From the NCBI RefSeq assembly GCF_000213175.1, contig NW_009799102.1, positions 111,229-145,529 of the forward strand: a DNA stretch of 34,301 nucleotides. Direction: 5' to 3'. The stretch is from Neurospora tetrasperma FGSC 2508 (Eukaryota; Ascomycota; Sordariomycetes; Sordariales; Sordariaceae). The notes under the pieces were generated by a model, which was not told where the DNA came from, did not search any database, and was given only the letters and a program-made list of their open reading frames with translations. The position numbers and the translations under genes were made by a program. Below are positions 19,237 to 30,989 of this stretch, piece after piece (positions within the stretch are counted from its first letter, which is position 1; every line of letters starts with the position of its first letter).

Positions 19237-20902
19237 ATGGCGCCCACCTACCGCATTGCCATGGTCTGCGACTTCTTCTTTCCCCAACCCGGCGGCATCG
19301 AATCGCACATCTACCAGCTCTCCACCAAGCTCATCGACCGCGGCCACAAAGTCATCATCATCACGCACGCCTACGAAGGTCGAACGGGGGTTCGGTATCT
19401 CACTAACGGCTTGAAAGTTTATCATGTACCGTTTCTCGTCATCTACCGGAGCGCCACCTTTCCGACTGTGTTCTCGTTCTTTCCCGTATTCCGGAATATC
19501 GTGCTGAGGGAACGGATCGATATCGTGCATGGTCATGCTTCTTTGTCGAGTCTGTGTCATGAAGCAATTTTGCACGCCAGGACAATGGGACTAAGGACCG
19601 TGTTTACGGATCACAGTCTATTTGGGTTTGCGGATGCGGCGAGTATTCTTACCAACAAGCTGCTCAAGTTTGCTTTGAGCGACGTGGACCATGTCATCTG
19701 TGTTTCTCATACTTGGTATGCCCCCTCTCATCCCCCCTCTTCTCTTCTTTAACCTCCTACTAACAAGGTGACACAGCAAAGAAAACACGGTCCTCCGCGC
19801 CTCCCTCGACCCCCTCATGGTCTCAGTAATCCCCAACGCCGTCGTCGCCGACAACTTCTGTCCACTAGGCTACCCAACCACCACCTCCACCCCTCCCTCC
19901 TCCATCTCCTCCCCGATCCCCGGCCTGCCCCCCAACCCATCCTCCTCCCTTTCCTCCTCCCTAACCCCCCCGCGCCGCATCCTGGGTCCTCACGACCCCA
20001 TCACCATCGTCGTCATCTCCCGCCTCTTCTACAACAAAGGCACCGACCTTCTCACAGCCGCCATCCCCCGCATCCTCGCCGCCCACCCCAACACGCGCTT
20101 CATCATCGCCGGCTCCGGTCCCAAATCCATCGACCTCGAACAAATGATTGAGCAAAACGTACTCCAAGACCGCGTCGAAATGCTCGGTCCCATCCGCCAC
20201 TCCGAAGTCCGCGACGTCATGGTGCGCGGGCACATCTACCTACACCCTTCACTAACCGAAGCCTTCGGCACCGTCATCGTCGAAGCCGCCTCGTGCGGCC
20301 TTTATGTAGTCTGCACCCAAGTCGGCGGCATCCCCGAAGTCTTACCAGGGCACATGACGGTATTTGCCAAACCCGAAGAAGACGACCTCGTCGCCGCCAC
20401 GGGGAAAGCCATCGCCGCACTAAGGCGGAACGAAGTGCGCACCGAGCTGTTTCATGAACAGGTCAAAAACATGTACAGCTGGACCAACGTAGCGGAACGC
20501 ACCGAGAGGGTGTATAATGGGATATCGGGCGCCATTAGCGAAGCAGAGTTCTACGGATATGATCACCTGAAAGACCACCGGAATGGGAGTAATGGGTCGT
20601 GGACGGCGGTCACGGCCACCAGGGGGATGAGGAGCGGGGTGCAGAGTTTTGCCCTGATTGATCGGCTCAAGAGGTACTATGGCTGTGGAGTCTGGGCGGG
20701 CAAACTGTTTTGCGTCTGTGTGATTATCGATTACTTGATCTTCTTGTTTTTGGAACTGGTCTTTCCAAGGGAAAGCATCGATATCTGCCCAGACTGGCCG
20801 AGGAAGAAGAAGGTGGTGGATACAAGGAGGGAAGGGGGTGGGTTGGAGTGGGGCGATGTCGAGGAGTATCGAAGACGGTCGAGGCCATCGAGGTTGAGGT
20901 GA
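19237..20902 (+). CDS. gpi3: PIG-A/Gpi3: phosphatidylinositol N-acetylglucosaminyltransferase catalytic subunit
   Basis: Exon 1 19237-19715 and exon 2 19777-20902, with a 61-base intron (GTATGC donor, TACTAAC branch point, ACAG acceptor) splitting a Cys codon, give 534 residues. It transfers GlcNAc from UDP-GlcNAc to phosphatidylinositol on the cytosolic face of the ER, the first step of GPI-anchor synthesis. The N-terminus [20 protein letters not shown] and [13 protein letters not shown] are hallmark PIG-A segments. The family GT4 EX7E motif is EAFGTVIVE (E321, E329), followed by [11 protein letters not shown]. One hydrophobic span near the C-terminus ([19 protein letters not shown]) anchors it in the ER. 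Residues ~192-228 are a Pro/Ser/Thr-rich insert between the two Rossmann lobes. I chose ATG 19237 (atcATGGCG) over the in-frame GTG at 19216. The short basic tail is variable. Confidence 0.95.
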
Positions 20903-21982
20903 GCATGGGAAGGATGGGCGACTGTGGGGTTGTTGCTATTTGTAGCTTTATTGGGTATCATTTGCTTGCTTGGTGGTCATGTAATCCTGTTATTAGCGAT
21001 GCCTGTTTTGGAAATACTAATTAGAGATCTCGTTGGTATGACATACTTGATGGGTAGATGTTGGTCCGGAGGTCCAATCTCGATTTCAGCTTTGCGATAT
21101 GAGCAACTTGACACCTCCATCCTTGTGCTTCAAATCACCCCTGGTCTATTCACCTACCAGCTTCAGTTCAACACAAATCACCACGATCAAACTCATTGAC
21201 ACATACAGATAGGTGATAATGGTATCTTTACTTGCTCTGCTGCACGCTCATCCGTCTCACAGGCTGCTGGCACTATCTTGACATGTTTATATTCCTCAAC
21301 AGGGTATTGCCTCTCTCCATTACTTGGCCCAAAGGGCTGCTTTTCATAACATCATGACTTCCCAACTCCGTACAGTGTGGAAATCCCTTTCCTGTCTCCA
21401 TGCTTCCTTCTGTCATCGACACCTAATGCATCCCAGCTAGCCGCTTGCACTGAGCAGAGCGTTTATCCCCAGCCAAGCCGATATAATGGATATGAAAACC
21501 ACCCAAACTCCTTTTGTCCTGTTGATCCGTAATGCCTTGTCTCTTTTTCCACTTTAAACCAAAAAGGAAATGAGCAAAAGACCAATCCAATCCAACCCCA
21601 GTAAGGCGCCAATGATCCTGAAAGCAACCAAGTAAAGATGATGAACAAAGTGAAAAGCAGCATCAAACGCCCATGTTCAGGCGAAGCTGCTATCAAGCGA
21701 CAATGAAGATAATGAGCCATGGTGAGCTCGCGCTGATGTGTAGCTGTGCTCCCTAACCTCGATAAGGACAGGATGGTCAACATTGCGCAGGTACGACTCA
21801 TATGCCATAACGCCATAAACAAATAAAACAAACAGATGGGTATCAAGAAAAAAAAATAACAAAATTCGTGGGTGGTCGCCCTAGATAATGACACCACCTC
21901 ACGAAACTGGTATACAGCACAGGTGTGGCTGTGTATCACTGGCGTCCGACGCCGATGATGAACATTGTTCATATAAAGTGCA
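20903..21982. other. Intergenic region between convergent PIG-A and RasGEF genes
   Basis: Presumably two 3' untranslated regions. The minus frame 21463-22176 is open and hydrophobic in parts (for example FFFLIPICLFYLFMALW) but begins at TTG inside the RasGEF coding region in another frame, so I treat it as a by-product of T-rich 3' sequence. No repeat or RNA gene seen. Confidence 0.5.
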
Positions 21983-24900
21983 CTAGACTTGAGCAGAGGT
22001 AGGCAAGCCATGCGTAGAATGGTTGTGCCTGATCCACGAGAACATGTTGGAACCCGAGGATGGGCCCTCCACCGGAGACTGCAATTGCTCCTTCGGCTCC
22101 AGCAGCAGACTCTGACGGTAGTGCAACACCTGAGCAGGCGTCCTTCCGGTCTTCTCAATCTCCCGCGCCCTTTCAATCTGCGAGACGATCCATTCCTGGA
22201 AGTCCGGAACTTCGGTGAGGCGGTAAGGCATCTGGAACCGCTGCAGCTCGCCGATGCACTTGGCCGTCTTCATTTGCTTGTCAAAGTTGACCACCGTCAG
22301 GCCCGTGTCCGTCGTCTTTTTGGCGGGGTTGCCCGCATCAATGAAAGTGAGATCGGTCAGGAACATGCCGACGTATGGAAGGCAAGGAGGGACCTGGTCG
22401 GCGAGCCGAGCACGGAGGGCCTTGTGGTTTTGGCCGATCTCGACAATGGCCTGCAGAGACTTGAGCGTCTCCTTGCGCCTCGAGCTGATGGTGTCCCACG
22501 TCATCCGCAGGCGCTTGATGCTGGAGTCGTTCAAGGCGCACGTGACGGCCATCAGACCGTCGTAGTTGTTCAGGGCAAGAAACTGGCTGCCGATCTTGAT
22601 CCAGTGCTTGATGATGGTGGCTCGCTTCTTAATCTCATCGAATTGGAGGATAGTGTCCACCACGAGGTTGGACAATCCGGTGGTGAAAGTCGACATGGCC
22701 TTGACATTGGGTGCGCCAACTCCCTTGTTCTTGGTCCACTTGGAGCCGAGAAGCTCCTTAGGAGTGATGGAGCAGAAGAGACCGATCTGCTTGATGGTGA
22801 TTTGGCGAGCGATCTCAAGCGGGTCAAAATCCATGATGGATGGGGAGACACCACCAGCCTTCCAGTTGGTGAGTGCGTGCACTTGACCCCTTGAGAGATT
22901 GGGCGAAGGGAGAGGCGTCTCGGCAGAAATGAACTGAGAGCCAGAAGTGCCGGTCTTGGAGATGGAGGCAGCCAAACGGGGCACAAGAGTACTGCCGCTG
23001 TTAGCCACCTTCTCGGCGAGGTCAAGCAATCTCTTTCCAGCAGAAGGCAAAAGCTCTGTGAGTTTGGACTCGGCAAAGCTCTTAATCACGGGTAATGCTT
23101 CCGCGTCAGTTTCTTCCTGCCAATGCGACTCCATCCAGCTCTTGAAAACATTGTACGTCCTAAGCTTAACAGGGGCAGCGACATGCGGAGCCTCTCCGAC
23201 GTAGTTGAAGCGGTCAATCAGGGCCTCAGCAAACTTGAGCGGCGTGCAGAACAAACGGAACGTGAGGTAGAATGTGGACACAAACATGGCATCAGGAGTC
23301 GACTCATGAGTAGTGAGACGCTCAACCAGCGCCGGAAGGGAACCTCCAGTCACTTGGCCTTCCTTGTTGAAAATCAGCTCATGAGCATACGTCTTCTCGA
23401 GTAGCTTAAACTCGGCATCGTCGCTATCTTCACTAAGTGTCGTACTGTCGGACAGGCTCACGTTAGATGCCGAAGGATGGTGATTTCCGGGAGCATGGGT
23501 GAGATCCGGTGTTGTGGCCCGAGTGGATGTCTGTGAGATCATGCTTGACTCCGATGTCCGGCTGATATAAGTAGTAGCTGATGCGGAACTCGAGGCAGTC
23601 ATGCTCTCGGCCCTGAAAGAATGGAACTCGCCATCTTGGGCGGCGGATGCCTCGGTAGGGCTGTAGTCATGCGCAAGGGGGATCTCGGTAGAGAGCTTGG
23701 GAAGAGAAGGTAGCGACGGACGGGGAGAAGACACTGATGAGGTGTTCTCAGCAGGTGCCGAGTCTTCAGTGGCCTCCTGTGACGTTTCCACAGCTGGAGT
23801 TGAAACAAGCGGAATATCAGGGAGTGGTTTGTTGAGCTCCAGACTTGCTGGCCTTGGAGCGGGCGTAGAGGCGGTTGTGACGGTTGTCGACATAGTCAAC
23901 GCCTCCGATCTGCTGGAATCGGCAACGCTGACCGAATCCGCAGCACGCGTATCCTTCGCGTCCAGAACAGCGTCGAAAGCAGAAAAATCAAAGGCCAAAT
24001 CAAGACTGTTGTCCTCGAACTCGAACTCGAAATCGCCAATCTGTCCAATAACCCATTTCGTCTTGTCGTAGCATGTCCCGCTGACTTTGACACAGCCCAC
24101 AGCGGCAACGTGCAAGCGGCGGCCTTCCTTGGGAACGATGGCATCTTCCATGTTCTGGGTGAGAACTTCGCGTGCTGTTTGGTAAAGGTTTTCGATGCGA
24201 TCGTACATGACGGCACGAAGTGGAGCCAATGTCTCGATGCTGAGAGAGTTTCGCGCCGAGACAACGTCAATCACCAGCAGCAAATCTCCACCAGTTGTAA
24301 TGGCTTGCTTGACACCGAGAGCTAGCTGAGGACGGGATACACATTCCAATTGCAGACGGCCCATCAAGCAAGCAAGGTGAGATACAAGGATATCTTGGCT
24401 TTTGGTGAGACGTTCGGAGACGAGCTTGTGGGCCTGTGAGAGCGGCGAAGAGCCAGCCAGACTGACGCGGTGGCAAATGGTTGCGGACGAGAGACGGTTG
24501 GAAATTTCAAGAGAGTTCCCATGAGACAACCGGTTAGCATTTGTACTCGGTTGGTAGGGGGGAGACAAACGGCCGTTTGTGGGGGCCTGGCTTGTTTCTG
24601 ATGACGTCGGCCCGGTTGCGCTTCCGTTGCTGTCGGCACGGGAGCGTGCATCAATGGCGTCGCTGGATCTGGCCAGAACCACAGGATCGGTGTTTGGTGT
24701 TAGGTCTTCCTCTTCCATAACGGTCTCCATGATCATTACTGATGTCAGTCGAAGGGACTTGTCGTTTTGAATCATGTCAAAGAATTCGGCTGCCCTGAGC
24801 GCAATTTTGAAAGCTCGCAGAATCAGGTTGTCCACCAGTTCATTAATCTGATGTTCTGTTGCGCGAAGCACCCTGTGAGAAGCTTTCAGCTTTCTGTCCA

Positions 24901-25616
24901 ATCTCCTGCCCGTCTGGGCCAGCGCTCTAAGTTCGTCATTGATTGTCCTTCGGCTCTCCCTGAGCTCAACGTGTCGTTGCAGAATTGAGGAGTCTTTCTG
25001 CAGACACCCAGTGTGCTCCTGTCAAAGTATTAGCAGGGGAGAGCAAAATCCAAGTTGACGGGCGTTGACAACGTACCAGCAGATATCGCACACCACCAGC
25101 AATGCCCTTCATGAACTTGTTGCCATTGAACAATTCCCGGCTGTCTATGCATGCACATCGCATGAGATCCCAGAAACTGACCAGGGCTCCGAGAAGTATT
25201 CTCATCTCTTCTGGGTTGTAGGGAACACAGTAGTTAGTCGGAAGCCATCCCCTAGAGCCATCTTTCAACAGAGTGCCATCAGCCCAGCCGTTTGTGTGCA
25301 CTGAATGCACCAAGACAATGTCCTTTTCCTTGAGTGGCAGGGTGACGGCCGAGTCCGTCATGACATACTCGGGGTGAAAGGGGTAAACAGCCTGGAGAAA
25401 GTTGTGAAAGATGGGAGGAGGATTGTTGACATGGCTGTCGATAAAGTTTTCGCTTTGGGATGTCATTTCGGATTGGGTAGAGCGGGTAGATGCGCGGGTC
25501 GAGCCTCGGTTGAACCCATTGTTGTTATATGGTTCGCTTGCCGAGTCGGCCTTTTGTATGGTCAAAGGGGCTACCTGCAGGCTTGATCGCATGGGTCGGC
25601 TACTCTGCGATGCCAT
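21983..25616 (-). CDS. Ras guanine-nucleotide exchange factor (Cdc25 type) with N-terminal SH3 domain
   Basis: Exon 1 25077-25616 (180 codons) and exon 2 21983-25018, with a 58-base intron (GTACGT donor, CTAAT branch point, ACAG acceptor, phase 0), give 1191 residues. An SH3 domain at about 75-133 reads AVYPFHPEYVMTDSAV, then GWADGTLLKDGSRGWLPTNY. A central helical region and a long Ser/Thr-rich linker follow. The RasGEF N-terminal domain spans about 725-860 (GGSLPALVERLTTH, STFYLTFRLFC). The catalytic Cdc25 domain begins about 910 (DFDPLEIARQITIKQIGLFC) and includes NYDGLMAVTCALNDSSIKRL and PCLPYVGMFLTDLTFIDAGN. It catalyses GDP release from Ras at the membrane and activates cAMP or MAP-kinase signalling. 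The SH3-linker-RasGEF_N-RasGEF order matches yeast Cdc25. A further upstream coding exon cannot be excluded. A short upstream ORF overlaps the start. Confidence 0.93.
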
Positions 25617-25650
25617 GGCTGTCGGATGCGAGAAGCCTTGAGCTAAACAT
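25600..25650 (-). promoter_or_regulatory. Candidate upstream ORF overlapping the RasGEF start codon
   Basis: ATG at 25650 opens a 16-codon frame (MFSSRLLASDSHGIAE) that ends in TAG at 25600, past the main ATG at 25616 and out of frame with it. Ribosomes using it would miss the RasGEF start. Its context (gcacATG) is weaker than that of the main ATG (agccATGGC), so leaky scanning is likely. Confidence 0.4.
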
Positions 25651-26246
25651 GTGCCGGACGATTAAGGACCCCGGGCAAAGTCCGCACAACGAAAATTTCC
25701 AGCCAAACCGTTGATGTTTGACAAAGTCTCGCGTATTCCGGGTAGCAGAGTAGCAGGTGAGTAGAGCTTCGTATAGTCGATGATGAAGCCTTGGGCCAAT
25801 GGCAAAGTGGAAGCAATTTATTTTCCTTGCCGAACTGTGTGTTGTCTACTTAGTGTCAGGTAGTGAGTGCGCACGGCTGGATGGTGAAACGAGCGAGGGT
25901 GAGATGTAGTTTTTCGTCGAGTTTGCCGCCGTCGAGGGTTGTTCTGAGACGAGGGTTATTAGCTAGGCCGTCAAGCAAACCTAGCAGAAAGGAGAGGAAA
26001 CAAGGATGGCGATGAGACTTGTTTTGATCAGACAAGCTGGATAGGAAACAGGAGGGTGTTGAAGAATGTAGTGGAATGCAGGGAGGCTTGGGAGTGGTTG
26101 ATGTAACAACTGAAGAGGAGAAGGAGGCAAAAAGATCAAGGGAGGAATGTGTGATGGCACCAGCAACCGGGGGCCTGGTACGGTTTAAGTGCATATAATT
26201 GCATACCAGGGGTCCGGGGCGGCGCAGTGCCGACATGGGCGAGAAC

Positions 26247-26257
26247 ACACTAGTGTA
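26247..26257. repeat. Palindrome ACACTAGTGT, copy of the TAGTGTA motif
   Basis: A perfect 10-base palindrome (26247-26256) followed by A. It shares CTAGTGTA (26250-26257) with the tandem motif at 30967-30984. Confidence 0.5.
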
Positions 26258-29200
26258 GTGCAGAGAGGAGATCTGAGGAGAGCGGAAAGCGCCATGGGGC
26301 AATTGGATCGCTTGATGGAGCGGGATGTTGAAGGTACAGTGACGGGAAGTGGAAAGTGAAGCACTGATGAGAATTGAGATTATGTACGAACCTGTGATAT
26401 TCTGTTGTGGAAACAGTGGTGGTCAGAGGCGATGACAGCGAACGACGTTAAACCGTAGAGGTAAGTATAAGCGCGTCGAGCAACAGACCGACGAGATGGA
26501 AGAAGTGACTCGCGACGGATCGAATTGGTCAAGTTGAAGTTGAAGGCATTCAGTTCAGTTTATTTGGTGGGCCAACGGAAACCACTGCAGAGCAAAGACT
26601 TTCTCGAGTCTGATATGATGATGACGGATGTTCTGAAGACCTCCGTCGCTCTCGTAGCGACCTCACTGGGGAATGAACGACTGCGTGGAGTGTGTCGTGT
26701 GATAGAGGTAGGATACAGTACCGTGCAGTGTCCCAAACCGGAAGGCACGAAAAAGAGGACAACAGGTGGAACCGACGGATGGAGGGGATGACGGAGGTCA
26801 AGAAAGAGGGAAGGGCCGCCCAGTTGAAGGAATTCGCAAGAGGATTCCATCCAATCCCACGTCGCCGAGGACACTGCAGCGGCCATCCGTCGGATTACGG
26901 TGTGCATGACATGTTGCAATGTACCAAGAACGAACCGCCCGTCGTCTGCTTCTCTAATGTATCGATACTACAACTCAATTGAGAGCCTTCTCAGCGTGCA
27001 GCGTATAATGTGCCATTGCCGGGCATTGGATATTAGGTAGGTCCCCCATGTCGCCGTGATTGATGGACGAACCGCAAAAAAAAAAGAGACGAGCGAGCGA
27101 CGAGTCCCCGAAGAAAGAGAGCCCTTGCTCTTGCCCTGCCAAGTCCCTGCAAGTGCCTGGCCCGTCCCCACTAGATCCACCCACGTCCACTGTCTCCGCT
27201 GCCGCGGAGAGGTACCTTGTAAGAGTGGAGTCGCAGCGACATGGATTAACGACCCTGCATTTGGAGAGACAGGCACGACTCGACCAAATTTCATTTCCCG
27301 CTCGCTCGCTGTGTTGAAGATTTCAACCTAGAAGTTGAGGTGACTTCGGTTGGGAAACCAAAGTCCATGATCCAGTAGAGGATACGTACTTCACCACTGG
27401 CGAGAGAGAGGACCGTGAAACGGGGGGCGGGCACCATTCGGAAAGCGCAAGAATGGACGCCAAAACAATACTGGGAAACCCAAGCATTCCGTAGCGTGAT
27501 TTAAGCAATCGAAACGAGGGAAAATGACGTTATTGTGCACTGCTGGGTGAAATGTAAGTAGATCGGCTGGGATAGACTTGGTACAACGTTCCATATCCTC
27601 GTCCAAAATACATGTTGTGTTCGGGGTAGTAGAATGATGCTGAAATCTCCAGTTGTTCATCCCCAAAAGAACGGCGGCAGACGGGAAACAGTACCTACTT
27701 ACTAGGTAGAAGTGGCGGGGATATCGGAATAGTATCCCACTCGTGTTCGGCCCTCGATAGCGGTGGTGTAATAACCGATAGCGGCTCGTTTCTTCTTTCT
27801 GTCAGACTGAACGAGGGACGGACGGGAATCGGCGGGACGAGCTGCAGTCAGTGAGCGCCTCCGGCTCATCACGGTCGGCGAGGATGTACAAGTGCGAGTC
27901 GATCACTGCAGGAACAGTGGAGGAAGCACGGGCCACTGGAGCCGACAAGCACGGGCCATCCACGCCAAGACAACCCTCACTTTCTTGACTTGCCCGGCTG
28001 CGTGCCTCGTTTCCTTTTTGCAATTCGTTCTTCGTTCTTCTGTTTCCTCATCTTCAATCGCCAACGACAGTAAAATACGCGATTTTCAAAACAATTCCGA
28101 AGTGAAGCAGGGTCAACTCTTGACATTCTGACAATGCACGTGACGAAAGCGCTATGCTGGGTACCCTCTGTGCCCTATCTTCGCCTACCCAAATCACTCC
28201 ATCACCTCCTTTCCCCTTGCAATTGGCCCAGTGCCCGAACACTTTCACCACCACGTCACGCTTGTCACACTGTTCCATTCGCACCTCGAAAATCACTCTC
28301 ATTACATGCAGGACCACCACTCAGCAAACCAGACCGGCCCGTCGGCCACCCAGATCCTTCACTCCTCAACTGCATCGGATGCATTGGAAAGGGGGCGAGG
28401 CCAGTCTTTTTCCATGAGAATAACCAACTGAATGACCGGATGTCATCCCCGGGCCGGGCGTTGGCGACCCCTTGAGCCTAGCATCACTGCCTCAGGTCCT
28501 GCCTACTCTCGTTTCCCATAAATCCCCAGACACTCAGCCTCTGCCTATTTCCATGTATAGCATTCGAAGCTGTCGGGGAGCCGAATACCGAAACTTCCCA
28601 GGACTGTCCGCTTGGGTACGCATCCCCGACCAGGACCAGGCGTTGAGAGGCATCAGCCCATCACCAATATCCAGATCCTTCGGGCGATCGCATGCAAAAT
28701 GAGCACGGCAAGGCGTACACAGCCATAGGTCGAGACCTTAGGAAATACAATAGTATTCCTTCTTTTTCTTCACCACTATTCGCCATTCAGGGAGCCCGCT
28801 ACAGAAGCCAGCTCATGATGCGACCAAGGCAAGAGGTCACAACTCCCCGCCGTCACATCGTCACCCCCTAAAAGCTTACCTCATGAAGATTCGCTGCCTG
28901 GACCGAGGGACGGATAGCGGATCGTCCCTCGTATCGTCCTGTCTTCCGGCTCGGTCGCGCGAATGGTTGGTTGCTAGGTTTTGGGGGTGCCCTGTGGTGG
29001 TTCTTCAGGTCGCATCGGATCTGGTTCCCCGAAATCACTTCTTTGCTTCTTGGGCCTCGGTATCGGAACGGTGGGCGGTTGACACAGCCTCGTCCAACTT
29101 GAAATTTTTACCAAGAGTCGAGCCAACAAACTTAAACTTTAGACGCCCTTGCCGCCCGCTAACAAAGTTCTTAAGCATTGCCTCCTACACCATAACGCAT

Positions 29201-29720
29201 CTCGGGTCGCCATTGTCGGATCACAGCACCACCAACAAAGCCACGGAGCCACGGTCTTGGATGAGATGGTGCGCAGCTTTCACATGCGAGAGAACTCGGA
29301 GATGGCCCTCTTTGCTGTGGAACATTTCAACCGCCGAGAGCAACCACAGATGCGGTGTTATGTATGGACGTGGATCCTCCGTTCTAGCCCGCCAACGATG
29401 CCATCGGGTCCAAGAGGCAATACGGCGTCACTCACCAAAATAGCCAAGACTCCGATGTAAAAATTTGATCAAGCATGAGGCTTTAAGTGAGCGACTACAA
29501 CACTGCGCGGACACAGACCAGTCCAATCACACGCTATTATCAAGAAGCTTACTCTGCGGTACACGGGTGGGTTGCATCCTATGCGTCGGGAGATTCCCCC
29601 ATCACTCTCCATCACAATGCGATCACAATGCAGAGACGGGTAACGGGTAAGTACATTGAGCATATCCGCGACATTGGGGTCCTTTGCAGGCGCCTCCAAT
29701 TGGGAATTGAAATGCCTTTT

Positions 29721-29733
29721 TAGTGTACACTAC
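29721..29733. repeat. Palindrome TAGTGTACACTA, copy 1
   Basis: A perfect 12-base palindrome. With the following C it forms a 13-base sequence repeated exactly at 30977-30989. Confidence 0.6.
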
Positions 29734-30966
29734 ATACATGTGGCAGTCGCATGGTTGCAGAAAGAGCCTCTGCACATCTTGACGATCTGTGACCGAAGAG
29801 CAGATCTTGGTGGTCATTTTAGATTGGGAATAGCGATAGTGAGTGGGGTAGTTCATCACTCTGTCTGATATAGTCGTCAGGTCTAGGCAATTTCGTCGAG
29901 TCGCATTTGGTGCTGCCGACGTCGCATTGCTTCGGTACCCGGAAACTGACAAGACTGTTTTGGAAAGGTTCCAAGATTGTGTTTTCCTATTTGCGTTCCG
30001 CCTTCACTTTGTACTTTCATGAAAGAAGGTTTACAACAAGGGACGTCCCTTCTGCGCAACCGTTTCATGTGCTCAAGCGAACCATGACAACTAGGCCGGA
30101 AAACAAGGGCAAATCTCTCGGGCTGATCCCATTTTCAGAGATGCCGAAAGTGGATGTCCATCCCCATGGCCATGAATTGCAGTGGAAGCGAGCGGTCAAG
30201 TACATATCAGCTAGCCGAGCCAGGCGAGTGCCAGGGCTCTTCAGCCCCCCCCCCCATGGCCTCCACTGAGCTGATGATGATCCTTACCGATCCAGAAGCC
30301 GGCAGCTCGCGGAGGAGCTGGGATGGATGCAAATGACAGAGTTCAGTTGGTGGTGTAAAAGATGTGCAAGTCTTTGCGTTGCTACCGACACCCATCCGGA
30401 TATTCTACACTACCTATACTGCAGCTTGAAGAATCACATGCATATCACTCCGATATGTCAAAAAAGTCGCATCAAACACCAAAGCATGGGGTTTCCGTCT
30501 TTACCTACTACCTTCCAGAAACAGAAAATGCCATATCACATGTCCTAAGACACACAGACTTCAGTTATCAATCAACTACCGATACCCATTCATTCAATCA
30601 TCCATTCAATCCAGACCGCCAACCATGGAGCAATGGGCCATGTACTAAATCTGCCCGAGATTCAGTGCAATCTTATCGCCCATAGCTGTTCCCGGTGGGC
30701 GCGACGATCACTACCGTTGGCAGCATAGTTGTAGCCAGACTAGATGACAAACCCAGTTTGCCGCCCACGCTGGCTGTGATTGTCGCGGAGATGGTCGGCC
30801 AGGTACTCTGGCACTGCAAGGCATTTGGCCCGGGGGAACAACTGGACGACCATTGAGAGCAAGGAGCTTATACATTTGCTGGATGGGGCTTGTGGGGGAG
30901 CTGAGAGCAATGAAATAAGAAAAATCTGGAGAATCCATGAGGGCTTGGCATGTACCTAACGGGGTA

Positions 30967-30989
30967 CTAGTGTACCTAGTGTACACTAC
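30967..30989. repeat. Tandem CTAGTGTAC pair ending in palindrome TAGTGTACACTA, copy 2
   Basis: CTAGTGTAC occurs twice head to tail (30967-30975 and 30976-30984). The second unit runs into the 12-base palindrome TAGTGTACACTA (30977-30988). Confidence 0.6.

Noticed and set aside
21463-22176. 237-codon minus frame with hydrophobic segments
   Set aside because: It starts at TTG inside the RasGEF exon in another frame, and its hydrophobic parts come from T-rich 3' flank.
27692-27708. TACCTA/TAGGTA motif as an enriched regulatory element
   Set aside because: A hand count found about 14 copies in the window, near the chance expectation of about 17. Only this inverted pair stands out, and weakly.
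28883-29443. 186-codon ATG frame in the gene-poor stretch
   Set aside because: No domain, no coding-like composition and no splice-supported extension. It is listed only as the longest ATG frame of the desert.
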